Source: Synechococcus sp. HW_metabat.21 (GTDB lineage Bacteria; Cyanobacteriota; Cyanobacteriia; PCC-6307; Cyanobiaceae). From it: 10,842 nucleotides of DNA. The notes beneath the pieces were generated by a model. The model made no database searches. It saw nothing but the letters and a program-made list of their open reading frames with translations, and had not been told where the DNA came from. Position 1 is the first letter of the stretch, and each line of letters starts with the position of its first letter. The stretch spans positions 1 through 10,842 of the forward strand of contig JAAZUZ010000046.1 of assembly GCA_018623875.1 (NCBI GenBank), in the 5' to 3' direction. A program made the position numbers and the translations under genes. Positions 1 to 6,353 of the stretch are shown in pieces.

Positions 1-787
1 AGGCGTATTGGAAGATCAGGCGACCGAAGTAACCGTGGGCAGCCACGATGTTGTAGGTCTCTTCCTCTTGGCCGAACTTGTAGCCGTAGTTCTGGGACTC
101 GCTCTCGGTTGTTTCACGCACCAGGGAGGAGGTCACCAGGGAGCCGTGCATGGCGGAGAACAGGTAACCACCGAACACACCAGCCACACCAAGCATGTGG
201 AAGGGGTGCATCAGGATGTTGTGCTCAGCCTGGAACACCAACATGAAGTTGAAGGTGCCGGAGATGCCCAGGGGCATGCCATCTGAGAAGGAGCCCTGAC
301 CGAAGGGATACACCAGGAAGACTGCAAACGCAGCAGACAGCGGAGCGCTGTAGGCCACACAGATCCAGGGGCGCATGCCGAGGCGGTAGGAGAGTTCCCA
401 CTGACGGCCCATGTAGCAGGAAATCCCGATCAGGAAGTGGAAAACCACCAGCTGATAGGGGCCGCCGTTGTACAGCCACTCGTCGAGGCTGGCGGCTTCC
501 CAGATGGGATAGAAGTGCAGACCAATGGCGTTGCTGGAGGGGATCACAGCGCCAGAGATGATGTTGTTGCCATAGATCAAGGATCCGGCAACAGGCTCAC
601 GAATGCCGTCGATATCGACCGTCGGAGCGGCGATAAAGGCAACGATGAAGCAAATGGTGGCGGCCAGCAGGCAGGGAATCATCAGGACGCCGAACCAACC
701 CACATAGATGCGGTTGTCGGTGCTGGTGACCCACTCGCAAAACTGCGTCCAGGAACTGGAGCCGCTCTTGCGAAGAGCAGTGGTCAT
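1..787 (-). CDS. psbA: Photosystem II D1 protein, D1:1 type (partial, C-terminus outside window)
   Basis: This is the D1 reaction-centre subunit of photosystem II, which with D2 binds the P680 chlorophylls, pheophytin, QB and the Mn4CaO5 cluster in the thylakoid membrane. The ATG is at 785-787 and 262 codons are visible before the window edge. The protein is one residue shorter than standard D1 numbering at its start, so TyrZ is Y160, and the Mn-cluster and chlorophyll ligands are D169, E188, H189 and H197. The iron ligand is H214 and the QB-side histidine is H251; all are present. Position 129 (standard 130) is Gln in GRQWELS, which marks the D1:1 form rather than the high-light D1:2 form with Glu. 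Two residues look unusual: Thr56 in APTVDIDG, where Pro is usual, and Tyr208 in GGYLFS, where Ser or Ala is usual. There is no Shine-Dalgarno sequence before the ATG; the coding strand there reads CCTCCCTCT. The identification is certain; the C-terminal Mn ligands and processing site cannot be seen. Confidence 0.98.
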   Translation of the reverse strand, partial: MTTALRKSGSSSWTQFCEWVTSTDNRIYVGWFGVLMIPCLLAATICFIVAFIAAPTVDIDGIREPVAGSLIYGNNIISGAVIPSSNAIGLHFYPIWEAASLDEWLYNGGPYQLVVFHFLIGISCYMGRQWELSYRLGMRPWICVAYSAPLSAAFAVFLVYPFGQGSFSDGMPLGISGTFNFMLVFQAEHNILMHPFHMLGVAGVFGGYLFSAMHGSLVTSSLVRETTESESQNYGYKFGQEEETYNIVAAHGYFGRLIFQYA

Positions 788-880
788 AGAGGGAGGCCCA
801 ATTGAGCCGAATGAGTACGAATGCCGCAGATGCAGCTCGCAAAACCTAGGGGGCCATGGAAAACATTTCCTGGAGCAAAA

Positions 881-910
881 ATTAAATTCAGAAAAGAACC
901 AAAATGTTCA
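881..910 (-). promoter_or_regulatory. Candidate psbA promoter
   Basis: Reading the minus strand, a TGAACA hexamer (905-910, 4 of 6 matches to TTGACA) lies 18 bp before TTTAAT (881-886). This would start the transcript near 874 and give a leader of about 87 nt. The -35-like hexamer lies inside the first TTCATGAA palindrome, so a protein bound there would compete with RNA polymerase. The assignment rests only on hexamer matching in an AT-rich patch between GC-rich genes. Confidence 0.35.
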
Positions 911-940
911 TGAACAACTTCATGAATCCTTCATGAAGTT
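905..940. repeat. Array of three TTCATGAA palindromes, operator-like
   Basis: The 8-bp palindrome TTCATGAA occurs three times, at 907-914, 919-926 and 930-937, so the copies start 12 and 11 bp apart, about one helical turn. The first is part of a perfect 12-bp palindrome, TGTTCATGAACA (905-916). The second and third form a perfect inverted repeat: AACTTCATGAA (916-926), a 3-nt spacer, then TTCATGAAGTT (930-940). The array sits in the psbA upstream region, overlapping the candidate -35. Phased dyad repeats of this kind are typical of dimeric DNA-binding regulators. It could also fold as RNA hairpins at the end of the upstream DUF697 transcript, but no U-tract of terminator type directly follows. 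The regulator is unknown. Confidence 0.6.
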
Positions 941-973
941 ATGTATAGCAAGTCGATGTGGCGGCCTTGGTGC

Positions 974-2413
974 TCAAGCAGGGAGCGGTTGCTGCTTCAA
1001 CCACTGCTGTGCTGAGGTCAAAAACGCGTTCCAGTTGAGCTTCTCTTCCTCCGCAGCCCGCGCCACCAGCAGAGGAGCCTGTCGCTGCAAGAGCGCCTCC
1101 AATTCCTCTTCGGGAACACCAGCGGCCAAGGCCATGTAATCCGCCATGGCCCGACCAACCACGCGGGTCAAGTAGGCCGCACTGAGGGCCTGCATCGCAC
1201 CCCCGAGTAACCAGGTCGGACCATGCCACTTGATCACCGAAGCCAGGGCCTGGGAGCTCCACTCCACAACCCCCAGGGTCAGCGCCGCTTTTCCGAGCTG
1301 GGCGGCTGCCGCCTGCAATTGCTCGAGGGACCAGGGGCAATTCCAAAGCCGGGCCATCTCTTGGAGCATCAAGCCATTGGCTGCAGCAAGAACAAGTAGA
1401 TCCAAGCTGGGGACCGGAGCCACGACAACGCCGGCCGCAACAGTCCATTGGGTGCGTTGCAGAAGCCTGGACCAGTGCTGACGCCGCAGGCCTTCCAGCT
1501 CCAGCTGCCACGCATCGTGAAGCTCCTGCAGGCAACGCTGTTGGTTGCGCTCGCGGCTGAGGGGCGTGGACTCAGCCAACCAAGCCGACAGGTCCTGATA
1601 GTCACAGGCCTCCTGATCACTCAGAAGCCAGAAGCGGTCTCTCAGGTGAACAGGAAGCTGCTGCTCCAGCTGGTGCAGCTGTTGGGCGGCGTCGATCTCT
1701 GGCTGAGTGCGCACCAAAATCCCCGCACGCTGCTGCTGGGGAAGTGCTTCCAGCCAACGAAGATCCGCCGCTGTCAGGGGGAGATCCAAGCGATACAGCA
1801 GCAGCTCGCACTGACGAAACGTCTCGGGCCAAACCCAGAACTGGGGCGACAGGGGCAAGGCATGACTGCGGTGCACCCGAAGGGGATGAACGCAAGGGCA
1901 CTGCGCCAGGAGGGTGGCCTGGTCCTGTTCGCTCCAGGCCTCCGTGCCCACCAGGGCCAGGTGGATCGCCGATTCCTGTTGCCGCTGCCGCAGGACCTGC
2001 AGCTGGGTACGGCGTAGCTCCTGAATCTGTTGAAAACGCTGGTCCTGGGCTTGGGCCTCGTCGCTGCCGCTGCTCTCGAGGGTCTGGAACTGTTCGAGCA
2101 CAGCCTCGCAGCGCTCCAACCAGCCCTCAGAAGACTGGGGCAAGTGTTGAGCGGACGGACGACTCCGCCCACCCAACAACCAAAGGCCCGCGCCAGCTGC
2201 ACTCAGGCTCACGAGCGAAGACAGGGGACCGTGGACGGATTCCAACAACATCCAGCCACCACCGGCAGCTGCCAGCCATGGCCAGTGGCGAAGACCTTGA
2301 CGGAAGACACTCGCGCTGATCTGCTCCCCCAGGCTCGAGGGCCTCGGCGCAGGGGATTCAGCTGAGACCTGAGGAACCGTCAAAGGGGGGCCTGGATTCG
2401 GCGACCGCGCCAA
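974..2413 (-). CDS. DUF697 (YcjF-like) membrane protein with degenerate GTPase-like middle
   Basis: A 479-residue protein. The N-terminus is Pro/Ser-rich, followed by two hydrophobic segments at about 45-59 and 63-81 (tryptophan/glycine-rich, ending LWLLGG). A Gln/Arg/Glu-rich, probably coiled-coil stretch runs from about 97 to 148. The middle resembles a small GTPase in layout: a beta-strand IHLALVG (150-156), a later LYRLDLPLT, and ILVRTQPE where NKxD would be expected. After VG, however, the chain reads TEAWSEQDQ instead of a GKS/T P-loop, so nucleotide binding is unlikely. From about 305 to 440 lies the hydrophobic DUF697 part, including AAGVVVAPVPSLDLLVLAAANGLMLQEMARLW in two pieces. The start is a TTG at 2413, the first possible start after an in-frame TGA; GAG directly touches it, so no well-spaced Shine-Dalgarno exists and the true start may be downstream. 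The gene is co-directional with psbA, 186 bp apart. Function unknown. Confidence 0.8.
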   Translation of the reverse strand: MARSPNPGPPLTVPQVSAESPAPRPSSLGEQISASVFRQGLRHWPWLAAAGGGWMLLESVHGPLSSLVSLSAAGAGLWLLGGRSRPSAQHLPQSSEGWLERCEAVLEQFQTLESSGSDEAQAQDQRFQQIQELRRTQLQVLRQRQQESAIHLALVGTEAWSEQDQATLLAQCPCVHPLRVHRSHALPLSPQFWVWPETFRQCELLLYRLDLPLTAADLRWLEALPQQQRAGILVRTQPEIDAAQQLHQLEQQLPVHLRDRFWLLSDQEACDYQDLSAWLAESTPLSRERNQQRCLQELHDAWQLELEGLRRQHWSRLLQRTQWTVAAGVVVAPVPSLDLLVLAAANGLMLQEMARLWNCPWSLEQLQAAAAQLGKAALTLGVVEWSSQALASVIKWHGPTWLLGGAMQALSAAYLTRVVGRAMADYMALAAGVPEEELEALLQRQAPLLVARAAEEEKLNWNAFLTSAQQWLKQQPLPA

Positions 2414-2436
2414 CTCTTTAGCTCAGCCATTAACCC

Positions 2437-3414
2437 ATGCCCAGACCCAATAGCGTGGGAGGACAACACCGAGCCTCCGGGACCATGGGTCTGGCCGGCC
2501 AGAACAGTGAGCGCGAAGACCACCGGTCCCAGGTCCAGCGGGTGTTGCTGGTGGCCCTGGGGGTCAACGTGGGCGTCTCCCTCCTGAAGCTGACGATCGG
2601 CTTACTGAGTGGATCGCTAGCTCTGCTGGCCGATGCCATGCACAGCGCCACCGACGGACTCTCGAGCCTGTTGGGCCTGATCACGAATGGCCTCTCAGAC
2701 CCGAAGCCCGACCGTGACCACCCCTACGGCCACGACAAATACGAAGCGATCGGCGCCCTGGCCATTGCTGGCTTCATCTGTTTGACGGCCTTCGAGATTG
2801 TGCGAACGGCCCTTGAGCGGATCGGCTCGGGGCTGCAACCGATTCGCCTGGATGGCCAAGAGCTCGTGATGCTCTTGATCGTTCTGGGCTGCAACCTGCT
2901 GCTGGCTGGCTACGAACGAAGCGAGGGCAAACGCCTTGGGAATCAACTCCTACTGGCCGATGCCAAACACACGACCAGCGACATCTGGACGACGGTGGTC
3001 GTCTTAGTGGGCCTGTGCGGGGTTGTGCTCTTCAAGCAGACCTGGCTGGACGTGGCGATGGCCATTCCGCTTTGTCTGCTCTTGATCCGCGTCTGCTGGC
3101 AGGTCCTGAAAACCAACCTGCCCTGGCTGGTGGATCAGATCGCGATCGCCCCGGAATCCATCCACGAGACGGCCATGGGCGTCCCGGGTGTTCTCAACGT
3201 CCACGACATCGCCAGCCGCGGCGTCCTCGGCCAACGGGTCTTCATCGAGCTGCACATGGTTGTCGATGCCGATGACCTCCCCAAAGCCCACCGGATCACG
3301 GAGCTCGTCGAAGAGCACCTCGAGCGGCGCTTTGGTCCGGTCCGCTGCACGATTCACCTGGAACCGCGGGAGTACGCCGAATCGACCATCACCTTCCAGG
3401 GGACCCATGGCTGA
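2437..3414 (+). CDS. Cation diffusion facilitator (CDF) family transporter, probably zinc
   Basis: A CDF (SLC30-like) antiporter that would export Zn2+ or similar divalent metals from the cytoplasm in exchange for protons. Residues are numbered from the ATG at 2437 (325 aa). The TM2 metal motif is H69xxxD73 in LADAMHSATDG, the loop carries HPYGH (95-99), and the TM5 motif is H178xxxD182 in DAKHTTSD. HxxxD in both helices is the pattern of zinc-type CDFs, whereas DxxxD is seen in iron/zinc or manganese types. A cytoplasmic C-terminal domain with VHDI..R..G..VFIELHM and a closing CTIHLEP follows from about residue 235. The start is uncertain: the ATG at 2485 (MGLAGQNSE) matches where CDF homologues usually begin, and 2437 lies only 23 bp from the divergent TTG start, leaving little room for promoters. 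Neither ATG has a strong Shine-Dalgarno. The final 8 bases overlap the next gene, suggesting translational coupling. Confidence 0.93.
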   Translation: MPRPNSVGGQHRASGTMGLAGQNSEREDHRSQVQRVLLVALGVNVGVSLLKLTIGLLSGSLALLADAMHSATDGLSSLLGLITNGLSDPKPDRDHPYGHDKYEAIGALAIAGFICLTAFEIVRTALERIGSGLQPIRLDGQELVMLLIVLGCNLLLAGYERSEGKRLGNQLLLADAKHTTSDIWTTVVVLVGLCGVVLFKQTWLDVAMAIPLCLLLIRVCWQVLKTNLPWLVDQIAIAPESIHETAMGVPGVLNVHDIASRGVLGQRVFIELHMVVDADDLPKAHRITELVEEHLERRFGPVRCTIHLEPREYAESTITFQGTHG

Positions 3415-3919
3415 GCTCAGGGAGTGGCTCACCCCCCATCAACAGGACCTCTTGGCGGATCTCAGTGCCCGCCAACAGCTGCTGAACCGCTGGGATGGTG
3501 ATCGGCCCATCGCCCTGTTGGAGCGTTGCTGGTTGCGGCTACAAATCCATCCGATCAGCAAGCTCAGTGCCGTCCTGCCTCCCGACAACAGCGAAGACGC
3601 ACCGGAGTTGATTCACTTTCGGAACTTGATTCGAGCGGGCTTCTCCAGCGCTGAGGCCGAGGAACAATGCTGGGAAGACTTCGGAAAAACAGCTTGCTCT
3701 GAGGCGCTGCAACGCTTCTGGGCTGCCCAAGACCAAGGGTGCAATGGCTGGACATTGCAGGCCTACCTCGACCTGCTCTCGCGCTACCGAAGCTGGATTG
3801 AGACAGCGGGGCCAAATCCATTGCCCGTACTGGTCTTAGCCCGAACAGGCAGCCCAGAACACCACCGCTTGATCTGGCACTGGCCCGCCTCCCTCTCCGT
3901 AGGGCACACTTGCCGCTGA
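3407..3919 (+). CDS. Hypothetical protein, Trp-rich, coupled to CDF transporter
   Basis: A 170-residue soluble protein that I cannot assign to a named family. The ATG at 3407 was chosen because AGGGGA at 3398-3403 gives a good Shine-Dalgarno and the start overlaps the CDF stop (TGA at 3412-3414) by 8 bases. The reading frame is open further upstream, but that would mean a long overlap with the transporter. It is mostly helical by composition: a leucine/glutamine-rich N-terminal helix, then WDGDRPIALLERCWLRLQIHP, then a segment with CWEDFGK, then a C-terminal part with YRSWIETAG. Nine of 170 residues are Trp, several times the usual share, and there are four or more Cys, but no spaced metal-binding CxxC motif. 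There is no signal peptide or membrane segment. The overlap suggests co-expression with the metal exporter; a functional link is only inference. Confidence 0.75.
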   Translation: MAELREWLTPHQQDLLADLSARQQLLNRWDGDRPIALLERCWLRLQIHPISKLSAVLPPDNSEDAPELIHFRNLIRAGFSSAEAEEQCWEDFGKTACSEALQRFWAAQDQGCNGWTLQAYLDLLSRYRSWIETAGPNPLPVLVLARTGSPEHHRLIWHWPASLSVGHTCR

Positions 3920-3938
3920 CTTCTTCAGGTGTGCGGCC

Positions 3939-4391
3939 ATGGCCGACGGTGATTTCCAGCGGAATTCGGGCGAGCAGTCCCGCGAGAACCGCGGTCCTCG
4001 GGAAGGCGGTGGATTCCGCATTCGCCTGAGCGATAACGAAATGCGTGCCGCCCGCGCCGTGCAGGAGGCCTTTGGCGTCCGCTCCACCGTGGCAGCCCTC
4101 GGTCTGTCCCTACGCACCGTGGCCCAATTGATTGAAGAGGGCCGCATCGACGACATCGTCGAGCAACAGAAGGCCAATGCAGGCTCCCGCGGCCGCGGTG
4201 AGCGGAGTGACCGTCGTGGCGGCGGTCGCGGCGAGCGCCCTGGGAATCGCCCCAACCCCTTTGCCCGTCCCGCCAAGCCCGCCGCTGCCGTCGCTGAACA
4301 GGACGCGGTCAGCGATGAGCCCGCCCCTGCTGAAGCCGCCGGGGACACCGCTGCGGAAAGCGCAGACACCAGCGAAACCACCGAGGCCTGA
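3939..4391 (+). CDS. Small protein with helical core, Arg/Gly-rich linker and acidic tail
   Basis: A 150-residue protein that I recognise only as a likely conserved picocyanobacterial hypothetical. The ATG at 3939 is preceded by an AGGTG-like Shine-Dalgarno at about 3926. Three parts are visible. Residues 1-25 are polar and Arg/Gly-rich. Residues 26-77 form a compact, probably helical domain (FRIRLSDNEMRAARAVQEAFG, then VRSTVAALGLSLRTVAQLIEE, then GRIDDIV) with a helix-turn-helix-like look. Residues 82-104 hold RGRG, RRGGGRG and ERPGNR, resembling RGG/RG boxes, and a Pro/Ala linker leads to an acidic, Asp/Glu/Thr/Ser-rich tail (121-150). RG-rich linkers often bind RNA or single-stranded DNA, so a nucleic-acid role is plausible but is inference. 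It lies 61 bp before trpS on the same strand. Confidence 0.85.
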   Translation: MADGDFQRNSGEQSRENRGPREGGGFRIRLSDNEMRAARAVQEAFGVRSTVAALGLSLRTVAQLIEEGRIDDIVEQQKANAGSRGRGERSDRRGGGRGERPGNRPNPFARPAKPAAAVAEQDAVSDEPAPAEAAGDTAAESADTSETTEA

Positions 4392-4411
4392 TCGCCAGCC
4401 GCTGCCGGGTC

Positions 4412-4445
4412 CTGCCTCCAGGCAGAATCCGGCGAACATTTCGCC
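4412..4445 (+). other. Two small hairpins in the trpS leader
   Basis: Between the preceding stop and trpS there are two tandem hairpins: CTGCC/GGCAG (4412-4416 and 4421-4425, 4-nt loop) and GGCGAA/TTCGCC (4431-4436 and 4440-4445, 3-nt loop). The second ends 7 nt before the trpS ATG and would cover the ribosome-binding region, where no clear Shine-Dalgarno is present. No U-tract follows, so they do not look like an intrinsic terminator. They may affect translation of trpS or be chance structure in GC-rich DNA. Confidence 0.35.
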
Positions 4446-4452
4446 AGCTCGC

Positions 4453-5481
4453 ATGCAACGCGCCAGGGTCCTGTCCGGAGTTCAGCCCACTGGCGCCTTG
4501 CATCTGGGCAACTGGCTGGGGGCGATCCGCAACTGGGTGAGCCTCCAAGAGAGCCATGACACCTTTTTCTGTGTTGTGGACCTTCACGCCATCACAGTTC
4601 CCCACGACGCGGCAGCCCTGGCCCGGGACACCCGCAACACTGCTGCGCTTTATCTCGCCTGCGGGATTGACCCCGACAAGGCCACGGTCTTCGTTCAGAG
4701 CCACGTCTCCGCCCACAGCGAGCTGTGTTGGCTGCTGAACTGCGTGACGCCGCTGAACTGGCTGGAGCGGATGATCCAGTTCAAAGAGAAAGCTGTCAAA
4801 CAAGGGGACCAGGTCTCCGTCGGCCTGCTCGACTACCCCGTCTTGATGGCGGCGGACATCCTTCTCTATGACGCGGACCTGGTCCCCGTTGGGGAGGACC
4901 AGAAGCAGCACTTAGAGCTGGCCCGCGACATCGCCCAACAGCGCATCAATGCCCGCTTCGCCCCGCGGGACGCCGACGGTGAGCCCATTCCCGTCCTGAA
5001 GGTTCCCGAACCCTTGATCCTCAAGGAGGGGGCCCGGGTGATGAGCCTGACCGACGGCCGCAGCAAGATGAGCAAGAGCGACCCCAATGAAGGATCACGG
5101 GTCAACTTGCTGGATCCACCGGAGGTCATCACCAAGAAGGTGAAGCGCGCCAAAACGGACCCGGTGATGGGGCTGGAGTTCGGCAACGCCGACCGTCCTG
5201 AGACCGACAACCTGCTCGGCCTCTACGCCCTGCTCAGCGGTAAAGGCCGCGAGGCCGCTGCAGCGGAGTGCGCGGACATGGGTTGGGGCACGTTCAAACC
5301 CCTTCTCGCGGAGACCCTCGTGGAAGCACTCCGGCCGATTCAGGAGCGCTACAACACGTTGAGCGCTGATCCCGCGGAGCTCGACCGCGTCCTCAAGGCA
5401 GGCAGTGAACGGGCCAATGCCGTTGCCGAGGCGACCTTGGAGCGAACCCGGGATGCCTTGGGCTTCCTGAAAGGCAACTAA
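4453..5481 (+). CDS. trpS: Tryptophan--tRNA ligase (TrpRS)
   Basis: A class I aminoacyl-tRNA synthetase that charges tRNA-Trp with tryptophan in the cytoplasm. The protein has 342 residues, normal for bacterial TrpRS (about 330-340). The N-terminus begins RVLSGVQPTGALHLGN, giving the HIGH-type signature HLGN (17-20). KMSKS is intact at 205-209, followed by DPNEGSRVNLLD, and LDYPVLMAADILLYDADLVPVGEDQKQHLELARD is the typical tryptophan and tRNA contact region. The ATG at 4453 was chosen because the family starts just before RVLSG; the frame is open upstream but that stretch overlaps the preceding gene out of frame and is low-complexity. No T-box or Trp-codon leader peptide is seen. It follows the Arg/Gly-rich gene by 61 bp and could share its transcript. 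Confidence 0.98.
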   Translation: MQRARVLSGVQPTGALHLGNWLGAIRNWVSLQESHDTFFCVVDLHAITVPHDAAALARDTRNTAALYLACGIDPDKATVFVQSHVSAHSELCWLLNCVTPLNWLERMIQFKEKAVKQGDQVSVGLLDYPVLMAADILLYDADLVPVGEDQKQHLELARDIAQQRINARFAPRDADGEPIPVLKVPEPLILKEGARVMSLTDGRSKMSKSDPNEGSRVNLLDPPEVITKKVKRAKTDPVMGLEFGNADRPETDNLLGLYALLSGKGREAAAAECADMGWGTFKPLLAETLVEALRPIQERYNTLSADPAELDRVLKAGSERANAVAEATLERTRDALGFLKGN

Positions 5482-5681
5482 AACCAGAAGGCATTAATCA
5501 AAAGCCGAAGAAAAGATAAAGGTGGCTAATCCGTTGGCGCCTCGGGGCAGGAGTGCGCCAGCTCAAATCCCTCTCGCAAGCTCAAAAAACGCAACAGCAC
5601 ATCAACCAGCCCCCTGTCCAGTTCGGCCGGGAAGTCTCACTTCGAGACTCGATCAACCAGCAGCCTCATTGAACTGCGACG
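5482..5681. other. Intergenic region between trpS and the muramidase gene
   Basis: These 200 bases hold no gene I can support. The first 40 are A-rich, without a terminator hairpin plus U-tract. A perfect TGGCGC/GCGCCA inverted repeat (5535-5540 and 5555-5560, 14-nt loop) is present. Further on, AGTCTC/GAGACT (5633-5638 and 5644-5649, 5-nt loop) overlaps an alternative GAAGT/ACTTC hairpin (5631-5635 and 5639-5643), so the two cannot form together. I see no convincing promoter for the downstream gene. Confidence 0.4.
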
Positions 5682-6353
5682 TTGTGCCGCTTGCCAATTC
5701 GTCATTCGCTTCAAAGCTCCCTCAAGCCCAGCCGTGCAGCCGCTCCGGCCTGCGCACTGGGTCTGCTGCTCCTGGCCGCTGGTCCCCTGGTCACCCCCTC
5801 GATTGGGAGAGAAGTGGATCAGTCCATCGAGCACGTCGTGGCGGCTTCAAGCCAAAGCGATGCGGGTGAGCTGTATGCGATCACACCCAAACGGCGAGCA
5901 CTGCTCAACACGATCCGGTACGCCGAAGGCACCTGGAAGCAGGGCCACAACGGCTATCGCACGCTCTACGGCGGTGGACGTTTCAGCAGCATGGCGAAGC
6001 ACCCAGATGTTGTCGTGGTGAAGCGTTACGCCAGCGCTGCCGCCGGTGCTTATCAGTTTTTGCCGGGCACCTGGAGAGAAGCGGCCAACAAACTGAGCCT
6101 CCGCAGCTTCAAGCCCCACAACCAAGACCAGGCCGCGCTCTATTTGATTGATCGCCGTGGCGTTCTCGATCAAGTCGATCGCCATGGCTTGACGCGCGAC
6201 GTGATGGCGGTTCTCTCCAAGGAGTGGGCCTCCTTCCCTAGTCACAACGGCCTCAGCGCCTACGGCCAGCCGGTGAAGAAAGCCACCGAACTGGCCAACT
6301 TCTACGAAAACAACCTGAAGCAGTTGAGGCGCAGCCGCTGGGCTCAGGCCTGA
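5682..6353 (+). CDS. GH104-type muramidase (lambda lysozyme-like), probably exported
   Basis: A peptidoglycan-cleaving enzyme related to the phage lambda endolysin R/GH104 family, which are lytic transglycosylases cutting the MurNAc-GlcNAc bond. In 223 residues, the catalytic domain covers about 68-215. It starts KRRALLNTIRYAEGT, where E82 in AEGT corresponds to the catalytic Glu of lambda SEGT. Further matches are HPDVVVVKRY, AAGAYQFLPGTW (lambda TGAGRYQLLSRWW), FKPHNQDQAALYLI and KEWASFP (lambda NIWASLP). Residues 1-50 carry Arg/Lys followed by the hydrophobic ACALGLLLLAAGPLV, a plausible signal sequence or anchor, which lambda R lacks. The start is uncertain: TTG at 5682 is the first candidate after an in-frame TGA at 5670-5672, TTG at 5691 is possible, and no ATG or Shine-Dalgarno is evident. 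No phage genes are nearby, suggesting a chromosomal cell-wall role. The stop overlaps the convergent DUF2605 gene. Confidence 0.85.
   Translation: MCRLPIRHSLQSSLKPSRAAAPACALGLLLLAAGPLVTPSIGREVDQSIEHVVAASSQSDAGELYAITPKRRALLNTIRYAEGTWKQGHNGYRTLYGGGRFSSMAKHPDVVVVKRYASAAAGAYQFLPGTWREAANKLSLRSFKPHNQDQAALYLIDRRGVLDQVDRHGLTRDVMAVLSKEWASFPSHNGLSAYGQPVKKATELANFYENNLKQLRRSRWAQA

Noticed and set aside
1744..2319. Open frame of 191 codons on the plus strand opposite the DUF697 gene
   Set aside because: Pro/Arg/Gly-rich with no structure of a real protein; the minus-strand frame has membrane and DUF697-like features instead.
4132..4452. In-frame upstream extension of trpS
   Set aside because: It would overlap the preceding gene and adds a Pro/Ser-rich tail not found in TrpRS; the family start fits 4453.
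4392..4452. T-box or Trp-codon attenuator before trpS, and similarly before thrS
   Set aside because: No T-box core sequence, specifier stem or terminator is present, and there is no leader peptide rich in Trp or Thr codons.
5522..5869. Open frame of 115 codons overlapping the trpS-muramidase gap
   Set aside because: It runs out of frame into the muramidase N-terminus, has low-complexity composition and a GTG without a spaced ribosome site.
5682..6353. Remnant prophage around the lysozyme-like gene
   Set aside because: No holin, integrase, structural phage gene or attachment-site repeat is seen; both neighbours are core genes.
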